A DNA stretch of 64,000 bases from Sambucus nigra (lineage: Eukaryota; Streptophyta; Magnoliopsida; Dipsacales; Adoxaceae): assembly GCA_949130495.1 (NCBI GenBank), contig OX422216.1, forward strand, positions 361,856,605 through 361,920,604, in the 5' to 3' direction. The notes beneath the pieces were generated by a model. The model was not told where the DNA came from. It saw only the letters and a program-made list of their open reading frames with translations, and did no database searches. Both the position numbers and the translations under genes were made by a program. Within the stretch, counting starts at the first letter, position 1, and every line of letters begins with the position of its first letter. This document shows, piece after piece, positions 10,969 through 21,728 of this stretch.

Positions 10969-11622
10969 GAGCATGCATCGCATCGCTGTCCGTACCCGTT
11001 CAAATTTGTCAGAGGTGTTAAACTAACTCCTAGAGTTCGGGATGAAATTTCCCTCACAGATGGTCATCGATTGCCAGAAGTTCAGCACACTGTTCTTGGA
11101 GGCACAGAAATGGGCCCGAGATTCAGACAAGTGGGTGGTACCAACCGACGAAGTCAGCCTAGATGATGTTGTGCAGACTATGGCAAAATTATTCGGGCAA
11201 ACCAAAAGCATTTGCACTATCACCGGATTACTTGACACTTTGAAGCTACAAGGGAGTTTGGTCCCTTAAGTCACACACATCCCCATAGAATGGGAGAACT
11301 TGTATGAAGAATCCGTTGAAGTTGTGGAATGCATCGACTTCACATGGAAATATAGAGTTGCTACCACCGGAAGGGGGGAAGAATTCAAAGATTCGAGTGA
11401 AGAACAAGCTTCAGGAAGAGCTGGCCCAGTAGCCGACATATGTGGGATGATATCATTTGAAGAAATCCTCGGAGAAATAAATAGGGTGGAAGCACAACCT
11501 GAGATTGATGAAGAAACGGGATTCATGTTCTTTCCTTCTTTAGTAAGTCACATGAATAGATCAGGGAGACATTACCAGGTTCTAAGCTCACTACCAGCAA
11601 ATGACAAAGGGAGGGGCGTTGA
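10969..11622 (+). repeat. Gag-protease linker, direct duplication copy 2
   Basis: This is the second copy of 9440-10103, and it runs on into the protease ORF, so it is the one in normal context. Its reading frame is better preserved. It is open from about 11042 with one stop at about 11267. Confidence 0.75.
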
Positions 11623-12211
11623 AAACCTTCCTATGCCAGAGATGACCATTGAGGAGAGCAAGATCCTGGATAAACTAAAGAAAACTCAAGCTAACATCAC
11701 TCTATGGGGGATTTTCATGTCTTCCCAGCTAATCATAAATGCTTTAATCAAATTACTCACTGGACCTATAGTTCCTCCCTCTACCATACCAGAAGAAGCG
11801 GTAAATTTGGTCGCATCCTTGACCTCCACCCGAATGCTGTCCTTTTCGAAAGAAGAAATCCCCAAAATTGGGCAAAATCACAATCATGCACTCAACATCT
11901 CCATCGAAGTTATGGGGAAGGTTGTACTGCTTTCTCTCGTTGATAACGAATTCGGTTTGAATGTATGCCCACCGAGAACCTTCAAATGTTTAGGCTTGAA
12001 AGAAAGTGACCTCGCTCCAACCTCCGCTGCCGTGCGTGCCTACGATAATACCCGTCGTGAGGTGATGGGATACATAAAACTTTCAATAGGGGTTGGACCT
12101 ATAAACCCTATCATTGAATTCCAGGTCATAGACATCCCAGCCTGTTTCAACCGGTTGCTCGAACGACCCCGGCTCCACAGTATAAAGGGTGTCTCTTCTT
12201 CATTCCATTAG
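11300..12211 (+). pseudogene. Aspartic protease region of Tat element 1 pol
   Basis: The protease cleaves the polyprotein. The 303-residue frame contains, in order, the linker, a MTIEESKILDKLKKTQAN segment, and the protease core at about residues 205-230. The C-terminal IIEFQVIDIPACFNRLLERP corresponds to the family's post-protease strand. The catalytic motif reads DNEFG (residues 215-219) where Tat element 2 keeps DNGSA, so this copy should be inactive. The frame ends at a TAG where the next frame continues directly (KLKFFADG), so Gln to stop is likely. Confidence 0.75.
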
Positions 12212-12214
12212 AAA

Positions 12215-13489
12215 TTGAAGTTCTTCGCCGATGGGCGAGTCATCACCATTTTGGGTGATGACGGCAATGCCGAGGGTGCAAACACCTGCAGTCCAATTCT
12301 TGAGATACAACACGGGTCAAATGATATGATCTTATCAGGATTTCGAGTTGAGCCATTCCTACTCCCGGTAGGGGATGGTTTCAAAGAAAGAGTTTGTCCA
12401 GAATATGACCCTCATGGCAATGTCAATGTGATTCAGATGTTTAGAAACATTCACTTCATGCCCAGACTGGGGCTAGGACAAAGGCAGGAAGGAATACTTG
12501 AGCCCATCAAATTGAAGAAAGCTTTCCCTCCTTACGGCTTGGGGTATCAACCATCAAAACAAGAGCTCAGAATGATCTACCAGTCTCGACCAAAGAGAGG
12601 ATTAAACTGTATTCGAACTATCTCAGGAGACTCCTTAAATGGACGATTCATCAAAGAAGGTGTGGATTTCCCCTTTTGCGGTTTTCCAGAACCATGGTAC
12701 GATAACACAGACAAGAAGATGAAGCCTGGAATGAAGATCTTTTTCCATGATAGCTACCCATGGGCCAAAAATTTCCCACACCGCATAAAAACGCTCATTA
12801 AAGATACCGAAAAGACTGAGGAAAGTGATTCCGAAGATTCCTTCAATTTACAGACACTGGGGCTGGCACTCTGCATGGTTCATTCAGGCACTACATCAAT
12901 GGACCCATCCGGTCTGATTAAAGTTGCTGATACACCTCTCCTCAACTGGCATGTTGCGCCAGTTCTACCTCTTCAAATCTCCCATAACCCCAATGTGTAC
13001 CCTGTTTCTCCTTTTGTTGTCTATCCTTGCTCAAATGTAATCGAGACCTCTTTTGATGAGGTTCTCAATGTTGTTTTTCCTATCAATGAAATAAACGAAG
13101 ATTTTGAGTATCTTGCTATGCCTTACATTAACTACTTGGATTCTAATCAAACTTTTGATGATGATGATTTTGCAAATGAACAATTCTTAACTGATCTAAA
13201 TAAGGTTAATAATAAACAACATAACCGCGTTCAAGTTAATGAAAAAGATATTATTGTTATTAATATCAGTTCTAGTAGCCAAATGCACGAGATTAGGATA
13301 GGGGCTACCCTTGACGAGCATGAGCGCGCACAACTCGGAGAATTGCTAAAGGAGTTCGTGGATGTCTTCGCATGGTCCTACGACAATATGCCCGGTATTG
13401 ATCCTGAAATAGCTCAGCATGAGATCCCCACTCTCCTAGATTACAAGCCGATTAAACAAAAACTGAGAAAACTCCGCACCGAATGGTAG
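12215..13489 (+). pseudogene. Protease-RT linker and RT N-terminus of Tat element 1
   Basis: A 424-residue open frame continues the polyprotein after the stop at 12212. It holds the long Tat/Ogre linker, with an Asp/Asn-rich stretch (about FDDDDFANEQFL) and then LDEHERAQLGELLKEFVDVFAW and GIDPEIAQHEIPT. That is the usual opening of gypsy reverse transcriptase, where the template-primer region begins. It stops at TAG 13487, just before the RT fingers. Tat element 2 carries the same linker at 25865-27150, in pieces. Confidence 0.75.
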
Positions 13490-13591
13490 CTCAAGGTCAA
13501 ACAGTTAAATGTGGGCTTCATTCGAGTGATCTAATATCCAACATGACTAGCCAACCTTGTACCTGTACCGAAATTAGGAGGAAAGGTTCGA

Positions 13592-14545
13592 ATGTGTGTG
13601 GACTACCAAGATTTAAACAAACCTTCTCCGAAGGATGATTATCCGCTACCCAACATCGAAATGATCGTGGAAAACACAGCCAATCATGCTCTCAAGTCAT
13701 TCGTCTATGTGTTTACCGGATACAACCAAATCAAGATGCACCCAAACCACAAAGAAAAAACTGCATTCATCACTCCATGGGGAACCTTTTGCTACATTGT
13801 TATGCCATTCGATCCCAAGAATGCTGGGGCTACCTACCAAAGGGCCGCCACAACCATCCTGCATGATCTGATTCACAAAGAGGTCGAGGTTTACGTGGAT
13901 GATATGATTATCAAGTCCAAAACTAGAGAACGTCATGTTCCCGCTCTCCGAAAGTTCTTCGAACGACTGCGACAGTATCAGATGCGACCTAATCCACAGA
14001 AGTGTGTCTTCGGCGTTACAAAGGGAAAACTCTTGGTATTCATGGTCAGTAAAAAGGGGATAGAAGCAGATCCTACAAATATGAAGGCCATACTTTAGAT
14101 GCCACCGCCTCGAACAGAGAAAGAAGTCCGAGGTTTTCTTAGGAAATTACAATATATCAGTCGGTTCATCAGCCAGCTAACCTCCATCTGTGAACCAATC
14201 TTCAAGATCCTTCGAAAGGATTTAACCAAGGTTTGGAACGAGGCCTGCCAAGAATCTTTTGATCGAATCAAATAATATCTGACCCAACCTCCAATTCTCA
14301 TGCCACCACAACCTGGTCTCCCTTTGCTCCTATACCTAACCATAACCGACACTGCAGCTGGGGCTTTGCTAGCCCAATACCTTAAAGACTCCCGTAAAGA
14401 AAGAGCCATCTATTATGCCATTCGCAAATTGTTCGGGTACAAGGTCAACTACACTGCTTTAGAAAAGGCATGTGTCGCGCTTGTCTGGGTCACCCAAAAG
14501 TTGCGACACTACATGCTCGCCTTCCCCATTAAACTTGTATCCTGA
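13592..14545 (+). pseudogene. Reverse transcriptase and RNase H of Tat element 1
   Basis: RT copies element RNA to DNA and RNase H removes the RNA. RT fingers start MCVDYQDLNK. The palm motif YVDDMI is intact (residues 101-105, about 13892-13906). The first catalytic Asp is lost: SFVYVFTGY here against SFVDGFTGY in Tat element 2. The frame stops at 14096 and at 14275. RNase H follows at 14300-14545 (TDTAAGALLAQ, NYTALEKACVALVW). It ends at TGA 14543, where Tat element 2 has an Arg (CGA) codon, a CpG-type C-to-T change. Confidence 0.85.
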
Positions 14546-15199
14546 ATGGATCCCATCAAATACCTGCTTGAGAAACCCGCCTTATCTAGGAGAATGGCTC
14601 GATGGTTGATGCTCCTAACCGATTTTGATATTGTGTACGTCAAAAAGAAAGCCATGAAAGGAAGATCCATCTCTGACTACCTCGCAGATTACCCTGTAGA
14701 AGAAGCTAATGTCCGGATCTACGAATTCCCAGATGATAATATCCTTTGCACTGCCCAAGGAGACCTCCGATGGCAAATGTTCTTTGACGGAACTGCCAAC
14801 AAAAAGGGATATGGCATTGGTATACTCCTGGTTGCCCTGGATGACTCTCATACGCCCTTCGCCATCAAGTTGAATTTCCCCTGCACCAATAACATGACAG
14901 AATACGAGGCATGCACAGTGGGAATCAAGTTTGCTCTTAAGAAAGGTATTCAATACCTCGATGTGTATGGGGATTCTTCCCTTATCATCGGTCAAGTACT
15001 CAGAAAGTGGAAAGTTAAGGACGAAAAGATCCAACCCTTTCACGCCCAATTAGAAGAGTTAGCCTCCCAATTCCGAGATATCACCTTCTATTACCTACCC
15101 CGAGCAAAGAATAACCTAGCTGATCCTCTTGCCACCTTGTCCTCCATGGTTGACATGCCCGAGGGAATAATAATGATCCCCTTCCTAGTTCAAAAGTAA
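14546..15199 (+). pseudogene. Second (archaeal-like) RNase H of Tat element 1
   Basis: The extra RNase H domain typical of Tat/Ogre elements. In the 217-residue frame the four acidic residues expected at the active site are all present: D81 (FFDGTA), E121 (TEYEA), D143 (YGDSS) and D193 (LADPL). The first 60 residues are the end of the first RNase H and a tether (MARWLMLLTDFDIVYV). This is the best-preserved domain of the element. The frame closes with TAA at 15197, where integrase should follow. The domain is the main reason for assigning the element to the Tat lineage. Confidence 0.85.
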
Positions 15200-16510
15200 G
15201 ACAAACTAACCCATTTCTACCACATTGAGCTCGTCGCCAGAGAAGATCCTGAGCTAGTCAACTACTAGTACTATGATATTTGGTGCCTCCTCAGGTACGG
15301 TAGGTATCCCTAGTGTTCTAACAAGAATGATCGAGCTACCCTCCGAAGGCTGGCCACCCAGTGCATCATCTGTCATAAAGAACTACTCAAGAGGAATTTC
15401 GTTGGAACTCACTTGTACTGTATCGCAGGGGCTGACATTGAAAAGATAATGCAGAAAATCCACAGTGGGGAATGCGGGCCCCACATGAACGGTCACATGC
15501 TTGCCAAGAAGATCATCCGACAGGGCTACTACTGAACCACCATGGCCCAGGATTTCACCGCTTATGTTCGGAGGTGCCCTAAAATCCAATAGTTCTCCAA
15601 TCTCCAACATCTCCCTCCGCGGGAATTATACAACATGACTTCTCCCTGGCCGTTCTCCACCTGGGGTATCGACATCATAGGGAAGGTTATGCCAAAGGCG
15701 TCAAATGGGCATGAGTTCATCCTAGTTTCCATTGGTTACTTCACCAAATGGATCGAAGCTGAGTCATACGCAGTATTAAATGTCAAGAAGGTGGCCAAAT
15801 TCATCAAGGAAAATATCATCTGTCGATATGGGGTCCCGCACGAGCTAGTGTCAGATAATAGTTTGCACTTCGAGGCAGAAGTCACAGAAATTATCAACGA
15901 GTACGGGATTCAGAGACACAAATCTTCTCCCTACCGACCTCAGACCAATGGTGCAGTTGAAGCCGCCAACAAGAACCTCAAAGCCATCATCAGCAAGAGG
16001 ACCGAAAGTTGTAGGGATTGGGCAGACCGGATCCCGTACGCCCTATGGGGATATCGAACCTCAATCCGAACCTCTACTGGGGCTACCCCTTACTCCCTGG
16101 TCTACGATATGGAAGCAGTCCTACCTATGGAGCTGGAAATACCCTCGCTACACGTCATGCTCGAAATCAAGGTTAGTGAAGAAGACTGGTGCCAAAGTCG
16201 TCTTGATGAGATAGCCCTTCTAGATGAAAGAAGATTAAAAGCTCTCTATCACATATAGGAGTACCATCGCCGAATAGCATGATCATTCAACAATAAAGTA
16301 AAGGATCGCGGTGTTCGGGAGGGGGATTTAGCCCTCAAAGAAATAATAGAACCCATCTGGGACCCCAGAGGGAAATTCAAGCCCAATTGGATAGGCCCCT
16401 ACATTGTGACGAAGATCTTATCCGACGGTGCTGCCATGCTCACTGACCTGGATGGGGAAGAGATTGCTCGTCCAGTCAATCTGGACCGTCTCAAGAAGTT
16501 CTACCCCTAG
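15200..16510 (+). pseudogene. Integrase of Tat element 1
   Basis: Integrase inserts the DNA copy. The N-terminal zinc-binding part (about 15370-15610; HMNGHMLAKK and a YVRRCPKIQ segment in which the second Cys is missing) is broken by stops. The catalytic core is open at 15635-16258 with D13 (GIDIIGKV), D74 (VSDNSLHF) and E109 (GAVEAANKN), so the DDE triad is intact. Stops at 16256 and about 16280 precede the GPY module (NWIGPYIVTKIL). The ORF ends at TAG 16508-16510 after LDRLKKFYP, as in Tat element 2. No chromodomain is present. Confidence 0.85.
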
Positions 16511-16988
16511 TCCAAAATCTCGATGCGCTACGACTCTTCTCATCCCCCTTCTATTCTAAAAAAAAAAACTCTTCATTTCCCACTATGTGGGCCTGATCCT
16601 CTACAAAAAAAAAAAACTTTTAAACAATTTTTTTTTCAAAAACCCCAGAGGTACGTAGGCAGCTCATACATCTCACATGATCCAGGCCCCTTCTTTTTCA
16701 CAAAAATATATTCTTTTCTTACCTCCGAGAATGGCGGTTCATTCTAAACATCTACTTGAACAAGAGGATTATGTATGCCTTAGCGATCGGTATAGATAAT
16801 TCAAAATAGAAAATTCATCGAAAGGCACAGCTGGATGATCATAAACTTATTTATTTCATTAATAAGAAATCACAGTACGGATTACATAAGAAAAAGGAAC
16901 GGATAACTCCCTTCCCCCTATTCCCATAAAAAGCCAAATAAAATCCCCACATACATTCCCTATTACATAAATAAACTCTCCAAGAGTC
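16511..16988. other. Spacer between integrase and antisense genes
   Basis: Non-coding, with several A runs. It matches the inverted segment 22327-22808 throughout. The best-conserved blocks are CCCCAGAGGTACGTAGGCAG and its neighbour around 16640-16665, and the ATGTATGCCTTAGCGATCGGT region near 16772. Because both Tat elements share it, it belongs to the family. It probably holds the 3' ends of the converging sense and antisense transcripts. Confidence 0.6.
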
Positions 16989-18277
16989 CTACCCACAACT
17001 ACCAGAGGAGTTTGCACCTTCATAATCTACATCTTGAGGACCCCAAGTTTCCCCTGCCTGAATAGAGTGTCGCAAACATTCCATGGATCGATGAGCCTTG
17101 ACCATCTTCGAAAAGACCACAACACCCCCTTTCATGGAGGCAGATAAAACAAACCATCTTTGACTAGTCTCTATCGCCAACATCTTGCTGACTACATTCC
17201 TCCACAACCACCTCATATAATCTTTGGGAACATGGCAAACCTTCCCAAGATACTGAGAGGGACGGGTCGACAGACGCCAATTTTCCCACAGAGATCCAAG
17301 CAACAGACGCAGGCGCTTAGTCAAATCTTCTACCGGAAAGAAATTTGAGATCCGAGGGGGCACGACCTGCGCCCAGCCAAATTGACGAAGAATCCGCCAA
17401 GGGAAATAAAAAGAGGTCTATCTGAGACCAACCAATCGCACATATAAATACTCTCCTAGCTCCAGAATTGGCTGCAACTGTCTCCACCAAGGAACTGACC
17501 AATAGAACCCACGAGCCCCATACTCTAAGAAACAATTCTCCCAGTTCTCAACGTGCAGGCCAACGCGGATGAAGTAGCGCGAAAAGAAGTTGGGAACGGC
17601 CGATAAAGGATATTCTGGAGGAGTCGATAAGCGGAATCCTTCAGACAACCACATGAACAGCATCACAGGGCTACCCCTCAAAAAGTAGAACGACCTTCTC
17701 TCCAGGCATCCAGGCCAATCAGGGTCTCCGCCATTATCACCACCGTAGGATTGCGACGGTATGACATCCATGAAGTAATGGCTGCAAGTTGAGGGTCCAC
17801 GCGCACCTCCCAAGTCACCAACAATAATTTTGAATCAAGGCCCAGAACAACGGCTCCAGCATAGCCAGCATCACCTACTTCTCATAAATGCACGGACTGC
17901 AGCACCGTCGGGATGGAAATCGTTCCTCCAACAACCAATGACTTGGCCGCCGAAGGCGAGATATGAAGAAGCCCGACCAACAAATCCTTAGGAGAACGGG
18001 AGAATTCGGGCAAAGCCGCAACAACACTGGGATTTACACCCAGTATGGCAGAGAATTCCTCGTAGGTAGGACAAACTTCTTAAAACCCAAATCAAAATAC
18101 ATGGTCTTCAGGGTACCAGAATTGTACCACCGCTATCAGCATATTCCACTCAAAAGGCCGATTGTGCCACAAGGAGACTCGATGCATGTTGAAAGCGTCC
18201 TAGTCGACATTATAAGAGCACATATCTTCCAAGTCTTCAAGGTAATTGACAAACTCAATGATACCAGGGAGAACCAT
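16989..18277 (-). pseudogene. Antisense DUF7745-like gene in the Tat 3' region
   Basis: Reading leftward from ATG 18277, the protein starts MVLPGIIEFVNYLEDLED. It then shows family landmarks: VVQFWYPEDHVF, CPTYEEFSAILG, NPTVVIMAETLIGLDAWREG, FYWSVPWWRQLQPILELGEY and ILRQFGWAQVVPPRISNFFP. These match my recollection of the plant DUF7745 family (function unknown, common in plant mobile DNA). Four early stops (after NVD, HVF, FGF and SVHL) all fit C-to-T changes. The tail after YVRLVGLR is broken again, then runs on to the stop at 16989. A TATA box lies at 18350-18360. A second C-terminal copy is at 22003-22326. Confidence 0.65.
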
Positions 18278-18349
18278 CTTGTAGGACTAAAAGATAATGG
18301 GTAGGTGGATGAGGATGCAAAGGTGTGATGAGAACACTCCACCCTTCTC

Positions 18350-18360
18350 CCTTTTTATAC
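18350..18360 (-). promoter_or_regulatory. TATA box of the DUF7745-like gene
   Basis: On the minus strand it reads GTATAAAAAGG, 73 bases upstream of ATG 18277. The downstream leader is C/T-rich, as is usual for plant 5' untranslated regions. Confidence 0.6.
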
Positions 18361-18480
18361 TTAAAAATCCTCACAAGGAACATAATCCCTGCAGAAATCG
18401 GAAGGAATCCTACCCCACAAGGTACCAAGGGCTGAAGAGGGTACCAATCAAAGCTTTCAATTGATGGGACTAGACTAAAC

Positions 18481-18514
18481 TGCCGATAGGCATGTCAGGG
18501 TTCTTGCCGATCGG
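18481..18514. promoter_or_regulatory. GCCGAT palindromes upstream of the DUF7745-like gene
   Basis: TGCCGATAGGCA (18481-18492) and TGCCGATCGG (18505-18514) lie 120-165 bp upstream of the TATA box on the minus strand. They share their core with the LTR promoter (185-214) and with the PMD gene promoter (21104-21115). Confidence 0.55.
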
Positions 18515-18871
18515 TAACCCCCCCATTTTGGGAAATTTCCCTTTTTCCTCTTTTGTCAAATCAGAAAACCCAAATAAAAATTGATATTCTCAATAGAATT
18601 TCAAAATCCCTTTTCCTCCTTATATAATTTCCCTTTTTAAATTAAAAACTTTCCCTCACAAATTTCCAAAAATATTCCTTTTTTTACGGTCTCAGCAGCA
18701 AATTAAAAAAGCGCATGCATTCATTCATCATTAAAATAAAAGGTAGTCAAAAAACTACACTGCATTACATATATCTGTTTTCTGTGTTACATCATTTTGC
18801 AGGAAATAGAAAAGAAAAGCCAAAAATAACGGGACTCAGCCCGAACCCACATTTCATTCCCCCTCTCTCTC

Positions 18872-20986
18872 TCAAGAGCTTCCACCCCCTCGACGCGCTC
18901 TCTTCCCCCTACGGCGAGATGACGCACCCCCACTACCTGAGCCAGAATCTTCCCCGGACGACGCTGATGGCACCAAGCAAGAAGGAATGGGGACTGCATC
19001 CCGAATGTGGGCAGCCGCCGATGATATCCAGTCTCTAATGTCTCTCAGCCAAGTGGTTGACACCCGGGCTTACTGAAAGGAAAAGGCAGAATTAGTATCA
19101 AGAAAAAGAAATCAAAAAGAGGAAAAGGACCGAAAGGTTTACTGCAGGACGAAGGACCTCCTCTGTCAAACCCAGCTCCTCTGGATCCATCGCAAGAGGA
19201 CGGTGCAGCATCAGCACTATCCCTCCATCAGCCCCTCGGATGTTGTACGAAGGAGTGTGCAACCGTACGAAAGGAACCTCCGAGATCGCCGCCGCCGTAG
19301 GTGTCGACGGACCACCACCACTGTTGGAAGACCCCACCGCCCGACTCGAACTCGTAGGAGGGAAAGGCAAGGCATCATATATGCTGGGCGCCATCAACCA
19401 GCTCATCACAAAGTCCATATATTCATACGGCACATCCATATCAGTGTACAACGCATAAGACTCGCCAATCATCGCCACGATCCTCTCATCCTCCAACAGC
19501 TGTTGCTTCCGCCTCATAGACGTAAGAGGCTACACAGGTGGCACCACCACCTCTTCCCCAGTAATCTGGCGAACCACCCTCTCCCCTAGATACCAGGAAT
19601 GGCCGAACTCATGCGCCAACAAATGCCTCATCTGCGCGTTCACCCCAGTCATCCCCGTATCCTGAATGGTTATCCCCCAAGGATAAAAGGTAACCTGAAA
19701 ATATCCAAGAAAGCATAAATCAATACAAGATCTGAAGGTGTAAAAACCAAGACTGAAAAGGCAAGGACCTTACCTGACAACTGGTCAGGTCATTCAAGAC
19801 CTAACGCACTGCCTCCAGGGAGAGAGATCCCTTCAACCTTTGGTTGGCCTTACACCATCGATACAATCGGTAGAAGTCCCCAACAGTATCATCCTTCAAA
19901 GCAATCAACGGAGTGTTGCACCCAATCACCTCATAGAATCACGTCTGAATTCACAAGTAAAAAAGAGACGCATAAGGAAAATGCGAATGCATGAAAGGAA
20001 AATTCGAATGCATGAGATAAAAATGCGCAAAGTAAAAAATACCTCAAAGAGATACGTGGATCCAGTAAAAGTCTGCCGGAACCACCGGCTGAATGCATCC
20101 AAAGAAGAGTAAAGGGTCGCCAAGGTCAGACTCCCCAAATCATAGAAAGGGATGTTCGAAAACATCCTCAGGTACGGTAGAAACCACAAATGGACGACGT
20201 CATTGCTCGACGCCACCATGAAACCTCCCAACACCAACAAGATGAATAACCGGTCCATCTGCCTCACTTGAAGCCCATCCTCCACATCAACCACCCTGCT
20301 CAGCAAAACATCTTTCAGCAAGGACAGCCGGATAGAATCTCCAGAAACTATCCTCCTTACATCACCAAGTTCCGCATTCACCGCCTCCGGCCTCACCCGC
20401 AAGGAGCGATCCGCCTCTATCTTCTCCCCATCACAATCTAGCCCCAACAGTTGTTGCACATCTATGGGAGTCACCGTCATCTTCCCAAAGCCAAAATGGA
20501 AGGTGTGGGTAGTGTCCCACCACCTCTCCCCCAAAGCACCCAGGACCGCTGTCGAACGAGGCGTCTCATCCAGCACAGTCGCCAACCTCCCAAAATCCGC
20601 TCATGATACCATTCAGCACACCACAGGTGGAAGATGCTCCCAAACATCCTTAAGCCCCGTCGTCCCGCGGGCACGCATGTTCTTCAAAGAAATATCAGAT
20701 TGGCAAAAGGAAAAATCTCATCAATGGTCAAGAAAAAAGGAAAATCACCCAAAAAGAAAGGAATGCCAAGGGTCAGGTTACTTACATAACCGTTGGGAAT
20801 CAGTCTCGAAGAGCGATAACGCGATGTCTCCTGCAACAAGGTCCGCTCATACGCAATCGGCTCGAATGCATCAAAGGCATTCTCGTTCCCCAAAGCAAGG
20901 GGCACCCTATCCCTCTAATCCATATTCACCAAGTCATCAATGGTTAACCACTCCCGGTGGACAACGGTGCTCACAAAGGCGGCCAT
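18872..20986 (-). pseudogene. Antisense plant-mobile-domain (PMD/MAIN-like) gene, five exons
   Basis: Five exons can be drawn with GT/AG borders, all in phase 0: 20986-20786, 20681-20043, 19929-19774, 19694-19143 and 19072-18872 (582 codons plus stop). Exon 2 carries the PMD core (ALGERWWDTTHTFHFGFGKM then TVTPIDVQQLLGLDCDGE), as in PF10536 proteins of the MAIN/MAIL type, which are linked to silencing and genome stability in Arabidopsis. Exon 3 has DDTVGDFYRLYRWCK. The C-terminus is Ser/Gly-rich and basic (SSRRRGKRARRGGGSS). ATG 20986 was chosen because it sits in AAATGG after a TATA-led leader. There are six early stops: after NMD, two around MVS, after AVR, after PPV, and at the first codon of exon 5. 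All fit CAG/CAA/CGA decay, so the gene is dead in this copy. Confidence 0.75.
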
Positions 20987-21081
20987 TTCTTGAAGATCAG
21001 AACGTTAGAACAATTCGCAGAGAGAAATCGCAAAAAGAGAGAAGGCAAAAAGATGTGAAAAATGAAGGGGATTCGCCCCCT

Positions 21082-21090
21082 TTATATAAG
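21082..21090 (-). promoter_or_regulatory. TATA box of the antisense PMD gene
   Basis: On the minus strand it reads CTTATATAAAGG, about 95 bases upstream of ATG 20986. A C/T-rich leader follows. The GCCGAT palindrome lies just upstream. Confidence 0.65.
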
Positions 21091-21103
21091 ATCCCAAGCA
21101 CCA

Positions 21104-21222
21104 TGCCGATCGGCACCTCCCCCTTCCATACTGATCGTCACTGACCCCTCACCTTCCCGAGGCAGCCCAAAAGTCCGTGCCACTACCGAATGGCACCCCT
21201 CAGTCTATGTCGGTCGGCACCC
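21104..21222. promoter_or_regulatory. GCCGAT palindrome cluster upstream of the PMD gene
   Basis: TGCCGATCGGCA (21104-21115) is a perfect 12-bp palindrome. Weaker copies follow at about 21128 (CTGATCGTCA), about 21178 (GTGCCACTACCGAATGGCAC) and about 21207 (TGTCGGTCGGCA). The core is shared with the LTR promoter and with the DUF7745-like promoter. Confidence 0.55.
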
Positions 21223-21728
21223 CCCTTAAAATTTTGTACAGAAATTCCTGGAAAATGCCAAAAAACCCTAAAAAATCCTCAAGAAATTCCTAAAAATCCC
21301 AGGAAGGATTTAGAACGTTTTCGTTAAGAAAATTTCACACTCCTTCAGGCGAAACCTATTTTTCCCCAACGGAACCCTCAAAATGAACTCTCGAGCAATG
21401 CGCCCGGAACTCCTAATCATCTCCTCAGCAGAGTTTACAACCTCAAACTAGTTATCTCCCCAACAATCATCTCCTCCAAGGACACAAAGCCTCCCCGGCA
21501 ATTGGCTACCCGGTGAGAAACAATATCGCATGGTATTTTCCCCAGCGGATTTCAGAAGAATCACTCGCCCCAGGCAATCTCTCCCAATGGACGATCCAAA
21601 TCTTCCCCAGCTCATTCATCGTTCCCCAACGGAACCCCAAATCCAATTATTATCCCCAGCGGAACCCCAAATCCAATTCTTACCCCCAGTGGAACTCTTT
21701 TATTTTCCCAAGGAAATGCAATCACTCT
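21223..21728. repeat. Spacer with short C/A-rich direct repeats
   Basis: No gene is visible. A unit of about 27 bp (CCCCAGCGGAACCCCAAATC followed by CAATT) occurs nearly three times at about 21622-21705. Looser relatives (CCCCAACGGAACCC) occur at about 21364 and 21632. Such tandem repeats before the 3' LTR are common in Tat/Ogre elements. Confidence 0.6.

Larger units (their letters stand above)
18278..18871. other. Intergenic spacer with promoter of the DUF7745-like gene
   Basis: It separates the DUF7745-like gene (promoter side) from the 3' end of the PMD gene, both on the minus strand. It holds the TATA box at 18350-18360, two GCCGAT-type palindromes at 18481-18514 and an AT-rich stretch at 18540-18715. 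I see no coding sequence. Confidence 0.6.

Noticed and set aside
19203..19589. Arg-rich 128-residue + strand frame
   Set aside because: It is antisense to exon 4 of the PMD pseudogene and has low-complexity composition.
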